22,432 nucleotides of DNA from a virus. The DNA lies in the IMG/VR virus record IMGVR_UViG_3300048554_000355, positions 1 through 22,432 of that record. One strand, given 5' to 3'. The notes beneath the pieces were generated by a model, which was not told the DNA's origin, ran no database searches, and saw nothing but the letters and a program-made list of their open reading frames with translations. Within the stretch, counting starts at the first letter, position 1. Each line of letters begins with the position of its first letter. Below, piece by piece: positions 1-7,067 of the stretch. A program made the position numbers and the translations under genes.

Positions 1-33
1 TAATCTGCAATCCAAAGCAAGTTTACCTAGCTA

Positions 34-62
34 TTGACAAACTCTAAAATAGAGCATACAAT
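34..62 (+). promoter_or_regulatory. sigma70-type promoter of uvsW (leaderless)
   Basis: TTGACA at 34-39 and TACAAT at 57-62 are separated by exactly 17 bases, a near-consensus sigma70 promoter. Six bases separate the -10 from the uvsW ATG at 69, so initiation 7 bases after the -10 falls on the A of the start codon. No Shine-Dalgarno sequence lies between. The same arrangement occurs at 6013 and 17477. Inferred: early transcription by host RNA polymerase giving a leaderless message. Confidence 0.8.
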
Positions 63-68
63 TAAAAT

Positions 69-1523
69 ATGAAAACAAAACTGATTCTTAAAGATGAAGT
101 CAACTGTAAGTTTGAAGGCTTGGCTTTAACTACTCGCCGTAAACTTGAAAAGAAACTCAAGTTTTTCTTACCTTATGCATTTCATGTGCCAGCATACAAA
201 CTGGGCAGATGGGATGGATGTGTAGGATATTTTACCATGGGTGGCATGACATTTGTAAATTGTTTGCCTTTTATCCTCCCCGTACTCGAAGAAGAAGGAT
301 ATTCAATTGATATAGAGGACGAGAGAGAACCACATAATTTTCAATTTGATTTAGTAACTGAAGAGTTGTTCCGAGACAGGGTTTGGCCCGAAAAACATCC
401 AGCCGCTGGTGAACCAATAGTATTGCGTGACTATCAAGTAGCAGTTATAAATCAATTCTTGCAAACGCCACATTGTTTGCAGGAGATAGCAACTGGTGCC
501 GGTAAAACACTAATTACCGCGGCATTGAGTTACAAGTGTGAACCCTATGGTCGAACGATAGTCATAGTACCCAATAAGGATTTGGTAACGCAAACCGAAG
601 CTGATTATATAAACTTGGGACTTGATGTAGGAGTCTATTTCGGTGACAGAAAAGAGTTGGGGCGAACTCATACCATATGTACTTGGCAGAGTTTAAATGT
701 TTTGGAGAAAAGATTCAGAGACGGACTGAGCGAAAGTGGGTTACACGAATTTGCGGAGGGTGTTGTATGTGTTATGGTAGACGAAGTTCATCAGGCTAAA
801 GCAGACGTATTAAAGAAACTGCTAACTGGTGCATTCTCTAATATTCCAATTCGTTGGGGACTAACAGGTACAATACCCAAAGCAGACCACGAACGATTAA
901 GTTTAGAAGTTAGTTTAGGGGAAGTAGTAAACAGTCTAAGTGCTTATGAACTACAAGACATGGGTGTACTAGCTAACTGTGATGTTAATGTGCTACAACT
1001 GCAAGACAGCGTTAGTTACGGAGATTATCAAAGTGAACTAACGTATCTTACAACTAATAAAGACAGACTGGACTATATGGCTGAGATGATACAAACAATG
1101 GCACAAGCGGGCAATACACTTGTACTAGTAGACCGTATCAAAGCAGGAGAAGGCTTAGTAGAACGTTTAGGTGAAGACACTGTATTTGTAAGTGGTAGTA
1201 TGAAAAGTAAAAACAGAAAAGAAGAGTATGATGAAGTTAGCGATACAAATAATAAAATTATTGTAGCAACCTACGGAGTTGCTAGTGTGGGAATTAATAT
1301 TCCCCGTATCTTTAACTTGGTCCTTGTGGAGCCTGGCAAAAGTTTTGTTAGAGTTATACAAAGTATAGGAAGAGGCATAAGAAAAGCACAGGATAAAGAC
1401 CATGTACAAATATGGGATATAACCAGTAGTGCAAAATTTAGCAAGAGACATTTGACTGAGCGAAAGAAATTTTATCGAGAAGCCAAGTATCCCTTTCATA
1501 TTGAAAAGGTGAATTATAAATGA
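69..1523 (+). CDS. uvsW: UvsW-like ATP-dependent RNA-DNA/DNA helicase
   Basis: Superfamily 2 helicase of the T4 UvsW type. In T4 it unwinds R-loops and branched DNA, regresses stalled forks and shifts replication from origin-dependent to recombination-dependent initiation. Seen: an N-terminal UvsW-like domain (about 1-100) with the K-x-G-x-W-D-G segment near residues 44-50; Walker A ATGAGKT at 141-147 (K146); DEVH box at 238-241; motif III GLTGT at 264-268; motif VI QSIGRGIRK near 434-442. Length 484 aa, against about 500 in T4. The N-terminus lines up with T4 UvsW from the first residues, which supports the ATG at 69 despite the missing ribosome binding site. It overlaps the next gene by 4 bases (ATGA). 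In T4 uvsW is a late gene, whereas the promoter here looks sigma70-like. Confidence 0.95.
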   Translation: MKTKLILKDEVNCKFEGLALTTRRKLEKKLKFFLPYAFHVPAYKLGRWDGCVGYFTMGGMTFVNCLPFILPVLEEEGYSIDIEDEREPHNFQFDLVTEELFRDRVWPEKHPAAGEPIVLRDYQVAVINQFLQTPHCLQEIATGAGKTLITAALSYKCEPYGRTIVIVPNKDLVTQTEADYINLGLDVGVYFGDRKELGRTHTICTWQSLNVLEKRFRDGLSESGLHEFAEGVVCVMVDEVHQAKADVLKKLLTGAFSNIPIRWGLTGTIPKADHERLSLEVSLGEVVNSLSAYELQDMGVLANCDVNVLQLQDSVSYGDYQSELTYLTTNKDRLDYMAEMIQTMAQAGNTLVLVDRIKAGEGLVERLGEDTVFVSGSMKSKNRKEEYDEVSDTNNKIIVATYGVASVGINIPRIFNLVLVEPGKSFVRVIQSIGRGIRKAQDKDHVQIWDITSSAKFSKRHLTERKKFYREAKYPFHIEKVNYK

Positions 1524-2023
1524 CAAAAATATTAACAGTAGAGAACCAATCGTATGATTTGGATATGGTACCCGAAGAAATAGAAGATATACGTTACTGT
1601 GTATTAGACTACAGTAACCCTAAGGAAGCGGATTATATTTTTGTACCTTTGGTGTTTTTAGAAAGTTTTAGTAGTCCTGCGGCTGTATTGCAAGTAGGAA
1701 AGTATCAGGTAAAAGTTCCACTGGATTGGAGTTTAATAGTTTGTGATCCAATGGTAGGAGATCCAGAAGTATTGCCTGTTACAAGTTTAAATGACAGAGG
1801 GTTTAAAGCATTTGTGTTTAACCCACTTACTGGTTTTCTACCCAGTTTCACTGAAATAGAAATTGTAAACATATACCAAGAAGTAAAATGGTATTTTCCA
1901 AAACTAAAGTTTGGACACATACTAGCAGTTCCATTAACAGATAATGATAACAGCGATTGTATATATTTTGTTAAGGAAACAAATAAAATTCCAGATGTAC
2001 TGAGTACAGATGATTTATGGTAA
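1520..2023 (+). CDS. conserved phage protein of unknown function
   Basis: A 167-aa protein of mixed, beta-rich look, without signal peptide, membrane segment or catalytic motif that I can name. It reads like a protein that follows uvsW in marine T4-like phages (from memory, not searched). Its ATG sits inside the uvsW stop (ATGA overlap), so translation is probably coupled and it belongs to the same early/middle operon. Location among replication and recombination genes suggests, but does not prove, a role in DNA metabolism. Aromatic-rich central strands and an acidic C-terminus (ending DDLW) could mediate a protein contact, by analogy with clamp-binding tails; this is speculation. Confidence 0.8.
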   Translation: MTKILTVENQSYDLDMVPEEIEDIRYCVLDYSNPKEADYIFVPLVFLESFSSPAAVLQVGKYQVKVPLDWSLIVCDPMVGDPEVLPVTSLNDRGFKAFVFNPLTGFLPSFTEIEIVNIYQEVKWYFPKLKFGHILAVPLTDNDNSDCIYFVKETNKIPDVLSTDDLW

Positions 2024-2037
2024 TAAAGGAGAATAAT

Positions 2038-2214
2038 ATGACACTACACGAACAAATCGTACAAGCATACGAAACATATCTTAAAGAGCATGAAGTATGG
2101 GAAGGCAAAAGTACTAAAACTGCCGCAACCCGTGCTCGTGGAGCACTTGGAGATTTAGGCAAGTTGACAAAAAGTCGTCGTGCTGAAATCCAAGAACGTA
2201 AGAACGCAATGTAA
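2038..2214 (+). CDS. small basic conserved protein (58 aa)
   Basis: I place the start at ATG 2038, not at the in-frame ATG at 2017, because an AAAGGAG ribosome binding site lies at about 2025-2031 directly before 2038, and the upstream ATG would overlap the previous gene. The 58-aa product is helical. Its first half is acidic/neutral (start MTLHEQIVQAYETYLKEHE) and its second half rich in Lys, Arg and Ala (KTAATRARGALGDLGKL, then KSRRAEIQERK). The Lys/Ala/Arg helix recalls histone-H1-like or nucleoid-type proteins and could bind nucleic acid, but there is no defining motif. Ends in a TAATG overlap with the next gene, so it is co-translated within the uvsW-gp62 operon. Confidence 0.8.
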   Translation: MTLHEQIVQAYETYLKEHEVWEGKSTKTAATRARGALGDLGKLTKSRRAEIQERKNAM

Positions 2215-2423
2215 TGAGAGGGCAAAGACGATGGCTTAAATTGTGGGCGAGAACAGTGGGCATGCCTGTTGGACTTAATGATGATGATAAGCCAGAGTTT
2301 TTGCCTATTACACAAAGTGATGTACATAAAGCATTATTATTCAGAACCTTCTGGATTGTCTTGCATATTTTAACATGTGGCTTTATAATAGTAGGTAACG
2401 GAAGGGTATTAGGACTTTGGTAG
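2214..2423 (+). CDS. small membrane protein, unknown function
   Basis: A 69-aa protein starting in a TAATG overlap. It has a basic N-terminus (MRGQRRWLKLWAR), a short acidic DDDK segment, and one hydrophobic stretch at about 42-61 that looks like a single membrane span, with a short tail. By the positive-inside rule the N-terminus probably faces the cytoplasm. Its last codons overlap the gp62 start by 7 bases. No family recognised. A tiny membrane protein inside a replication operon may be one of the host-takeover or membrane-contact proteins common in T4-like early regions, but nothing in the sequence says which. Confidence 0.65.
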   Translation: MRGQRRWLKLWARTVGMPVGLNDDDKPEFLPITQSDVHKALLFRTFWIVLHILTCGFIIVGNGRVLGLW

Positions 2424-2887
2424 ACAAACTAAGCATAAAAGAAGAGATGCGAGCAATCGATCAACGTGATAGAGGTTGGTGGGATAGTTTGACTGAAGAA
2501 GAACAGAAAAAGGTTAGTATCTTTATATTAATGCGTTATACTAGTTCAGTACAAACAAAGAATCCAGATATAGAACATCACTATCTGGCACTTACTAATG
2601 AGCTTGTAAACAAGCACTATAACATCTTAAGACGTGAAGTTCAACTACAACACAAGTTGTTACAGTGTGTTGGGTTGGGTACTAATCAGTTCCATAATTG
2701 GATACCGCCAAGCAAACAACGAAAAGGTAAAGCAGGCAAACTAATGAAATGGTTGCAAGAACTTTATCCAATATATAATGATGATGAATTAGAATTGTTA
2801 ATAGCAAACAACGATAAAAAAGACTTTGTAAACATAGCTGAAGAAATGGGTATGGATAAAAAGCAAATCAAAGAGTTATTTAAGTAA
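2417..2887 (+). CDS. 62: clamp-loader small subunit, gp62-like
   Basis: Probable gp62, which with a gp44 tetramer forms the T4 clamp loader that places the gp45 ring on primer ends. The 156-aa product is shorter than T4 gp62 (187). The match is to the marine T4-like form: start SIKEEMRAID, the RYTSSV segment near 35-40, and a central segment with VGLGTNQFHNW about 86-96 that parallels the IGSGLSDEAHFNY region of T4 gp62, followed by a basic GKAGKLMKWL segment. TTG at 2417 is taken as start because it extends the conserved N-terminus and has AAGGG/AGGA upstream; ATG 2444 is the alternative. gp44 and gp45 are not in the window. Overlaps the genes on both sides. Confidence 0.72.
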   Translation: MVDKLSIKEEMRAIDQRDRGWWDSLTEEEQKKVSIFILMRYTSSVQTKNPDIEHHYLALTNELVNKHYNILRREVQLQHKLLQCVGLGTNQFHNWIPPSKQRKGKAGKLMKWLQELYPIYNDDELELLIANNDKKDFVNIAEEMGMDKKQIKELFK

Positions 2888-3057
2888 TGGAAGAAACAAC
2901 ATGTGAAGATTGTCGTATAGCAGTAGGCAAAGACGGTATTGAAATTGATGCTAGTCAAGGAGACCTAGCTATGGAATCATTGGTACTAACTGTTATAGTA
3001 TTTGTAATAGCAATTTTGTATGTGGGTAAAAAAGCTGTGGATAAAAAGTTCAAATGA
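2887..3057 (+). CDS. 56-aa membrane protein with CxxC motif
   Basis: Short gene, found by reading the sequence between its neighbours. The ATG overlaps the gp62 stop by one base (TAATG) and its TGA overlaps the next start (ATGA), which is strong positional support. The product starts MEETTCEDCRIAVGKDG: a C6-x2-C9 pair, an acidic middle, one membrane span at about 31-46 (LVLTVIVFVIAILYVG) and a basic tail KKAVDKKFK. The charge pattern suggests N-terminus outside, basic C-terminus in the cytoplasm. The Cys pair may bind a metal or be redox-active. No family recognised. No ribosome binding site of its own, so translation is probably coupled. Confidence 0.7.
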   Translation: MEETTCEDCRIAVGKDGIEIDASQGDLAMESLVLTVIVFVIAILYVGKKAVDKKFK

Positions 3058-3758
3058 CAACAGTACAGCAAGTGCTAAGTGCAGTAGGAAACGTTCAGTT
3101 GAAACAAAACACTTTTAAATGTGAATATTGCAAGAAGAGTTTTCAAAAAGAAAGCACTCTGTTGGCACACAGTTGTGAAAAGAAAAGACGTTGGCAAAAC
3201 AAAGATAATCAAGACGTCTTGGTAGGCTTTAGTAGCTATGATTTATTTTATAGAATTGAAATGCAAAGCAAACCTAAAGAATATAAAGACTTTGTAGACA
3301 GTCAATACTATACTGCTTTTGTAAAGTTTGGTGCATACTGCATCAATACTAGAGTAATTGATCAAGAACAGTTTACACGTTGGTTAATAAAAAACAAAGC
3401 CAAACTTAAAGATTGGCCCACTGACAAAATGTATTTGTTGTTTGTACAAGATCATGTTAAGCGTGAAAGTGTAGAACGTGCATTGGAACGTTTCGTAGAA
3501 CATGCGGCAGAGACAGATTACTTTGATACCTTTTGGGAAAGTGCAAGCGGATATGTAATCGCTGATTGGGTTGAAATGGGAAAGATTAGTCCATGGCTAC
3601 TTATTAGTAGTAACAGGGCACAAACTGCATTAGAAACGATGCCAGCTGAATGCATGACTAGAATTGCAAATTGTATTGATGCTGACTATTGGGGTAAGAA
3701 AAGACAGCTAAATCCACATGATGCAAATTTTGTAGAGGAAATGATAGATGGAAAGTAA
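3054..3758 (+). CDS. zinc-finger-containing conserved phage protein
   Basis: A 234-aa protein with an N-terminal C2H2-like finger: C-x2-C at residues 23 and 26, 12 residues, His39, then Cys41 one residue later. The C-x2-C-x12-H half is classical, but the fourth ligand is an unusually close Cys. A basic KKRRWQ stretch follows. The rest is helical and Trp/Tyr-rich, with ISPWLL near 178-183 and a DADYWGKK segment near the end. From memory it is widespread in marine T4-like phages without a function. A zinc finger in a replication/recombination operon suggests DNA or RNA binding. It overlaps both neighbours (4 and 11 bases). Confidence 0.85.
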   Translation: MTTVQQVLSAVGNVQLKQNTFKCEYCKKSFQKESTLLAHSCEKKRRWQNKDNQDVLVGFSSYDLFYRIEMQSKPKEYKDFVDSQYYTAFVKFGAYCINTRVIDQEQFTRWLIKNKAKLKDWPTDKMYLLFVQDHVKRESVERALERFVEHAAETDYFDTFWESASGYVIADWVEMGKISPWLLISSNRAQTALETMPAECMTRIANCIDADYWGKKRQLNPHDANFVEEMIDGK

Positions 3759-4284
3759 TGTAAATTTATATGACAATTTTTTACCACAAGAAGATTTTAG
3801 AGAATTAGTACAAAATTGTAAAGACATAGAATGGAAGCTCGTTGATAATGTAGTTGACGAAGAGGATGGCAAAGAGCAAAAAATCAACAAACATGATTGG
3901 CAGTTTGAACACCATTTTTATGAATTGCCTTTCCACAGTAGTAATACAGTTAGCAAAATAGGTAAACTTATAAACAAAGTTAATCCTTTTATACTATTTA
4001 GAGCAAAGATGAATTTAAATCCAAACACCGAAACAATCATCGAACATGGATTTCATAAAGATCATTGGAGTGATGTAGAAGCAGAAAAACTAATGAGTGC
4101 AGTATACTATATAAATTCAAATGATGGCTATACAAAGTTCCAAGATGATAGTATAGTAGAAAGTGTTGCCAATAGACTAGTAACATTCCCAACGTCTATA
4201 ATGCACACTGGATCTACTTGCACAGATGTTAGGTATAGACAAGTGTTAAACTTAATGTACATACCATATGGAGAACAAAATTGA
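3748..4284 (+). CDS. 2OG-Fe(II) oxygenase-like protein
   Basis: A 178-aa protein with the iron-binding triad of 2-oxoglutarate/Fe(II) dioxygenases: H103-K-D105 (in HKDHW), distal His153 (in SIMHTGS) and Arg162 or Arg164 in position to hold the 2OG carboxylate (DVRYRQVLNLMY). The spacing and the beta-strand pattern between the triad members fit the double-stranded beta-helix fold. Such enzymes hydroxylate or demethylate proteins, nucleic acids or small molecules; the substrate cannot be read from sequence. They are frequent in marine T4-like phages. The start at 3748 overlaps the previous gene by 11 bases; the ATG at 3758 is followed at once by a stop, so it is excluded. Confidence 0.8.
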   Translation: MESNVNLYDNFLPQEDFRELVQNCKDIEWKLVDNVVDEEDGKEQKINKHDWQFEHHFYELPFHSSNTVSKIGKLINKVNPFILFRAKMNLNPNTETIIEHGFHKDHWSDVEAEKLMSAVYYINSNDGYTKFQDDSIVESVANRLVTFPTSIMHTGSTCTDVRYRQVLNLMYIPYGEQN

Positions 4285-4856
4285 GTTTACCAGATATTGA
4301 CATAGATTTTGCAGATAGAGCACAAGCATTAGAATTGTTCAAACATACGCCAGCTAGGTTAAAACAACGCAAGCATAATACAGGTGTATATTTTCACAGG
4401 GTACCAAGCAACCCCTTTACCAACATTTGTACTGTTGAACATACAGAAGCTGACGAACACGAATTCTTTAAACTAGATTTGCTAAACGTTAGCGTATACA
4501 AAGATATTAGAGATGACGATCATCTCAAAGAATTAATGGAAAGGGAACCAATATGGGAGTTATTAGCTCACGAAGACTTCGTAGAAAAAGTCTTTCATGT
4601 GTCAGGACACGACAATCTGTTGAAACAATTGAAGCCGCAGTCGGTAGAACAATTAGCGGCGACACTAGCGATCATCAGACCAGCCAAACGTCATCTACAA
4701 GACAAAGGGTGGCCAACGATAATGAAAGAAGTTTGGGTAAAACCAATAAGAGACAATAAGGCTTATTACTTTAAGAAAGCCCACGCAGTTAGTTACGCAA
4801 TGGTTGTAGTTGTACACATGAATTTGTTATGTGAACAATTACATTCTGCGAACTAA
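4281..4856 (+). CDS. mini DnaE-like (C-family polymerase palm) protein
   Basis: Unusual 191-aa protein whose motifs follow bacterial DNA polymerase III alpha (DnaE) in order but very compressed. Residues 4-10 PDIDIDF match the DnaE motif carrying the first two catalytic aspartates. KHNTGVYFHRVP (about 31-42) parallels KHAGGVVIAP. FFKLDLLN (about 62-69) parallels KFDFLG with the third catalytic aspartate. GHDNLLKQLKPQSVEQLAATLAIIRP (about 109-134) parallels the segment that ends IALVALFRPG. FKKAHAVSYAMV (about 163-174) parallels FNKSHSAAYALV. PHP, tau-binding and OB domains are absent. Whether it polymerises, binds nucleotides or is a relic is unknown. The TTG start overlaps the previous stop (TTGA). 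Ends convergent with the minus-strand gene, overlapping by 18 bases. Confidence 0.75.
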   Translation: MSLPDIDIDFADRAQALELFKHTPARLKQRKHNTGVYFHRVPSNPFTNICTVEHTEADEHEFFKLDLLNVSVYKDIRDDDHLKELMEREPIWELLAHEDFVEKVFHVSGHDNLLKQLKPQSVEQLAATLAIIRPAKRHLQDKGWPTIMKEVWVKPIRDNKAYYFKKAHAVSYAMVVVVHMNLLCEQLHSAN

Positions 4857-5222
4857 TTGTATATTTCTACGTTTTACTCTCTTTTGAATAATATTATTTA
4901 AACTGATTGTAGGACCATGTAGCACTTCAAAATCTTTGATGCTAAACGTAAGTAGACAACTTTTAAATTTTTCAAAATTTGTTTTAAAGATAATGTTAAT
5001 GGGTATCATTCTATTGGTACCCCACCACCATTCTTCTCCAATTTCTAAAAACTCTTTTTTATCAACTACATCTTTAATATTCTCAAAGTTGTACATGCTA
5101 GCAAGGGTATTATCCATATTTTGTATAATTCCTACATATTCTTTGCCACCATATGCTACAAGTGTTAGAAACGGAAATTTATCTAATAAGTCCTGGTATT
5201 TTTGTGGAATGTTGTTCATCAT
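4839..5222 (-). CDS. conserved phage protein of unknown function
   Basis: The only convincing minus-strand gene. The + strand of this stretch is T-rich, unlike the purine-rich + strand of the neighbours, as expected for minus-strand coding. The 127-aa product starts MMNNIPQKYQDLLDKFPFLT. It carries an EYVGIIQN segment near 28-35, a striking GEEWWWGTNR motif (about 62-71), and ends in a basic RVKRRNIQLVRRM tail. It looks like a protein found alone on the minus strand in other marine T4-like phages (memory, not searched). The compact, beta-rich front with a basic tail could be a small RNA- or protein-binding module. The start could equally be the second ATG (5219). It converges on the DnaE-like gene and diverges from the late gene at 5262. 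Confidence 0.85.
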   Translation of the reverse strand: MMNNIPQKYQDLLDKFPFLTLVAYGGKEYVGIIQNMDNTLASMYNFENIKDVVDKKEFLEIGEEWWWGTNRMIPINIIFKTNFEKFKSCLLTFSIKDFEVLHGPTISLNNIIQKRVKRRNIQLVRRM

Positions 5223-5235
5223 ATATACTTAGTCA

Positions 5236-5243
5236 AATAAATA
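5236..5243 (+). promoter_or_regulatory. late promoter (AATAAATA)
   Basis: AATAAATA, 7 of 8 with the T4 late consensus TATAAATA, lies 18 bases before the ATG at 5262. The predicted start is near 5249, at the ribosome binding site TAAGGA at 5248-5253. The gene downstream looks structural, which fits late expression. Confidence 0.6.
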
Positions 5244-5261
5244 GTAGTAAGGATTAGACAC

Positions 5262-6038
5262 ATGTATCAAGCAACTGTATATCAATATAACCAAAGAGCT
5301 GAGGCTCTTGTACCCACAAGAAAGGGTACTAGCTATTATGGACCTGACAATCATAAACCATTGATTGCCTATAGAGGACTCAATATAGAATTTGATTTGT
5401 TTGTTAAAGATACTGATCGAAAACCTCAGTCATTACATAATAAAAATTATACTGCTACAATACTTGATAGAGATACTAAAACTAGTGTCCTTACCAAACC
5501 ATTGGTCCCTGTCGATTATGATCAAGGACAACTTGTACTCAAGTTAGACCACGAAGAAACTATGCTATTAGATGCTAAGTTATATGATCTCATAGTTACT
5601 TATAAGATTACAGATGTGGTCGGAAGCTACGGCGGATCAAGTGATCAAAATTCAAGAGTTACTTTTGTATTAGAAATTAAAGATGGTGCAGTACCTGAAT
5701 TAAGACCTAGTGAAGTAGACACTACTTTTACTCCAATTGGTGATGATCGTTTTAGTGGTAGATTTGAAGGCCCTGTACTTCACAACAGTAAAACTGGACT
5801 GAATACTATGCAAGTACATTACACAAATTATACAGGTGTGTACAAGTTTCAAGCCACACTAAGCATACAGCCAACCGATGCTGACTTTTTTGATGTTACT
5901 GCACAAACTCATACTATTGCATCTGCTACGGCAGTGGATTATCATACATTTATAGGTAACTACACCTATGTTAGATTAGTACATACACCTGATCCAGCTA
6001 ATACAGGAACACTTGACAAAGTCGTTTATAGAAGTTAA
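5262..6038 (+). CDS. probable virion structural protein
   Basis: A 258-aa, Thr/Tyr/Asp-rich, beta-strand-rich protein with no signal peptide or membrane span. The composition, the repeated short strands ending in Gly/Asn turns, and a late promoter plus TAAGGA ribosome binding site just upstream point to a virion component, perhaps a tail or baseplate accessory. The first 140 residues (starting MYQATVYQYNQRAEALV) form one domain built around an FVLEIKDG strand. After a Pro-rich linker (PELRPSE about 144-150) a second beta domain follows. Its place between the DnaE-like gene and the gp61 primase is odd for a structural gene. No specific T4 counterpart recognised. Confidence 0.65.
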   Translation: MYQATVYQYNQRAEALVPTRKGTSYYGPDNHKPLIAYRGLNIEFDLFVKDTDRKPQSLHNKNYTATILDRDTKTSVLTKPLVPVDYDQGQLVLKLDHEETMLLDAKLYDLIVTYKITDVVGSYGGSSDQNSRVTFVLEIKDGAVPELRPSEVDTTFTPIGDDRFSGRFEGPVLHNSKTGLNTMQVHYTNYTGVYKFQATLSIQPTDADFFDVTAQTHTIASATAVDYHTFIGNYTYVRLVHTPDPANTGTLDKVVYRS

Positions 6039-6041
6039 TAT
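6013..6041 (+). promoter_or_regulatory. sigma70-type promoter of primase gene (leaderless)
   Basis: TTGACA at 6013-6018 and TAATAT at 6036-6041 with a 17-base spacer lie over the end of the previous gene. Six bases separate the -10 from ATG 6048, exactly as before uvsW, so the start point falls on the ATG. There is no Shine-Dalgarno sequence. The -10 matches the consensus in 4 of 6 positions. Confidence 0.65.
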
Positions 6042-6047
6042 TAAAAC

Positions 6048-7067
6048 ATGATAGTACTGGACTTTATTCGTCAGCAAATGCCTGGTGGTTGGAAGCAAAC
6101 TCCTAGCGGTTGGGTTAGTGGTAACTGTCCAATGTGCCATACTCGTGGACATAGTCCAGATAAACGCAAACGTGGAGGCATAATGTTCCACGATGACAGC
6201 TTCCAATACAACTGCTTTAACTGTGGATTTAAAACAGGATGGAGTGATGGTAGGCGTATTGCAGGCAAGTTAAGCGATTTGCTTAAAGTATTCGGAACAG
6301 ACGAAAGTGACATACAGCGTATTAACTTTGAAATACTACGAGAGCAAGAAGCAAATGATATCGCTGGACAATATATACCCAAAGAGCGTGTTGAAAAATT
6401 TAAAATAGATTGGGAAGAAAAACAACTACCACAAGACAGTTATCCAATTGGCAGTTATCCATTAGACAAGTTAGATAAAAAACAACTGGACAAACTGAGT
6501 CTTGCATGTACATATCTAATGAAGCGTGGATTGGATTTTTATGAAGATTGGTATTGGTCGCCACATATGCATTTTGCTAGTAGAGTAATACTACCATTTA
6601 GATACAACAACAAGATAGTAGGTTACACAGCAAGATGGGTACCAGAACATAGACCTGAAGCAATGCCCAAATACTATTTGCAACAACAGAAAGATTTTGT
6701 GTTTAATTTAGATGCACAAAAAACACATGATACTATAATTGTTACAGAAGGACAATTGGATGCAATACAGGTAGGTGGTGTTGCACTAGCTGGTAATAGT
6801 CCCAGTGATGCACAGTGTAATATAATTGAAGAACTAGAAAAAGATGTGATACTATTACCTGACTTTGATAAAGCAGGATTGGATACAATCGATAAAGCTA
6901 TTAAACGTGGTTGGAGTGTGGCATTCCCTGAATGGGAAGATGATATTAAGGATGCAAATGATGCTGTAATGCGTTATGGTAGATTGTTTACTGTGCAAAG
7001 TATACTCAACAGCGTAGAAACTAGTGGTACTAAAATAAAAATACTTGCAAAAACTAGATGCAGGTAG
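6048..7067 (+). CDS. 61: DNA primase subunit gp61
   Basis: Primase that works with the gp41 helicase to make short RNA primers for lagging-strand synthesis. Seen: an N-terminal zinc-ribbon with C27-x2-C30 and C56-x2-C59, and a TOPRIM-type catalytic part with the acidic residue E234 in VTEGQLDA and the D272-F-D274 pair in LLPDFDKAG, which bind catalytic metal ions. Length 339 aa, close to T4 gp61 (342). The FRYNNKIVGYTARW segment (about 185-198) is the usual strand region before TOPRIM in this family. It is followed by a small membrane protein gene and gp41, so primase and helicase share one unit, as they function together. Confidence 0.93.
   Translation: MIVLDFIRQQMPGGWKQTPSGWVSGNCPMCHTRGHSPDKRKRGGIMFHDDSFQYNCFNCGFKTGWSDGRRIAGKLSDLLKVFGTDESDIQRINFEILREQEANDIAGQYIPKERVEKFKIDWEEKQLPQDSYPIGSYPLDKLDKKQLDKLSLACTYLMKRGLDFYEDWYWSPHMHFASRVILPFRYNNKIVGYTARWVPEHRPEAMPKYYLQQQKDFVFNLDAQKTHDTIIVTEGQLDAIQVGGVALAGNSPSDAQCNIIEELEKDVILLPDFDKAGLDTIDKAIKRGWSVAFPEWEDDIKDANDAVMRYGRLFTVQSILNSVETSGTKIKILAKTRCR

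Noticed and set aside
1513-1520. TATAAATG-like late promoter at the end of uvsW, and a similar one at 11456
   Set aside because: Both run into the ATG of the next gene, so any transcript would start inside the gene. They arise from the TAA/ATG junction; coupled translation explains them better.
4553-4759. 68-aa ORF within the DnaE-like gene
   Set aside because: Alternate-frame shadow; the DnaE motifs lie in the other frame across the same bases, and the peptide is low-complexity Arg/Ser/Thr.
4936-5232. Plus-strand 98-aa ORF opposite the minus-strand gene
   Set aside because: The minus frame has a coherent, conserved-looking protein (GEEWWWGTNR, basic tail) and matching strand composition; the + frame is Leu/Ser/Phe-rich antisense.
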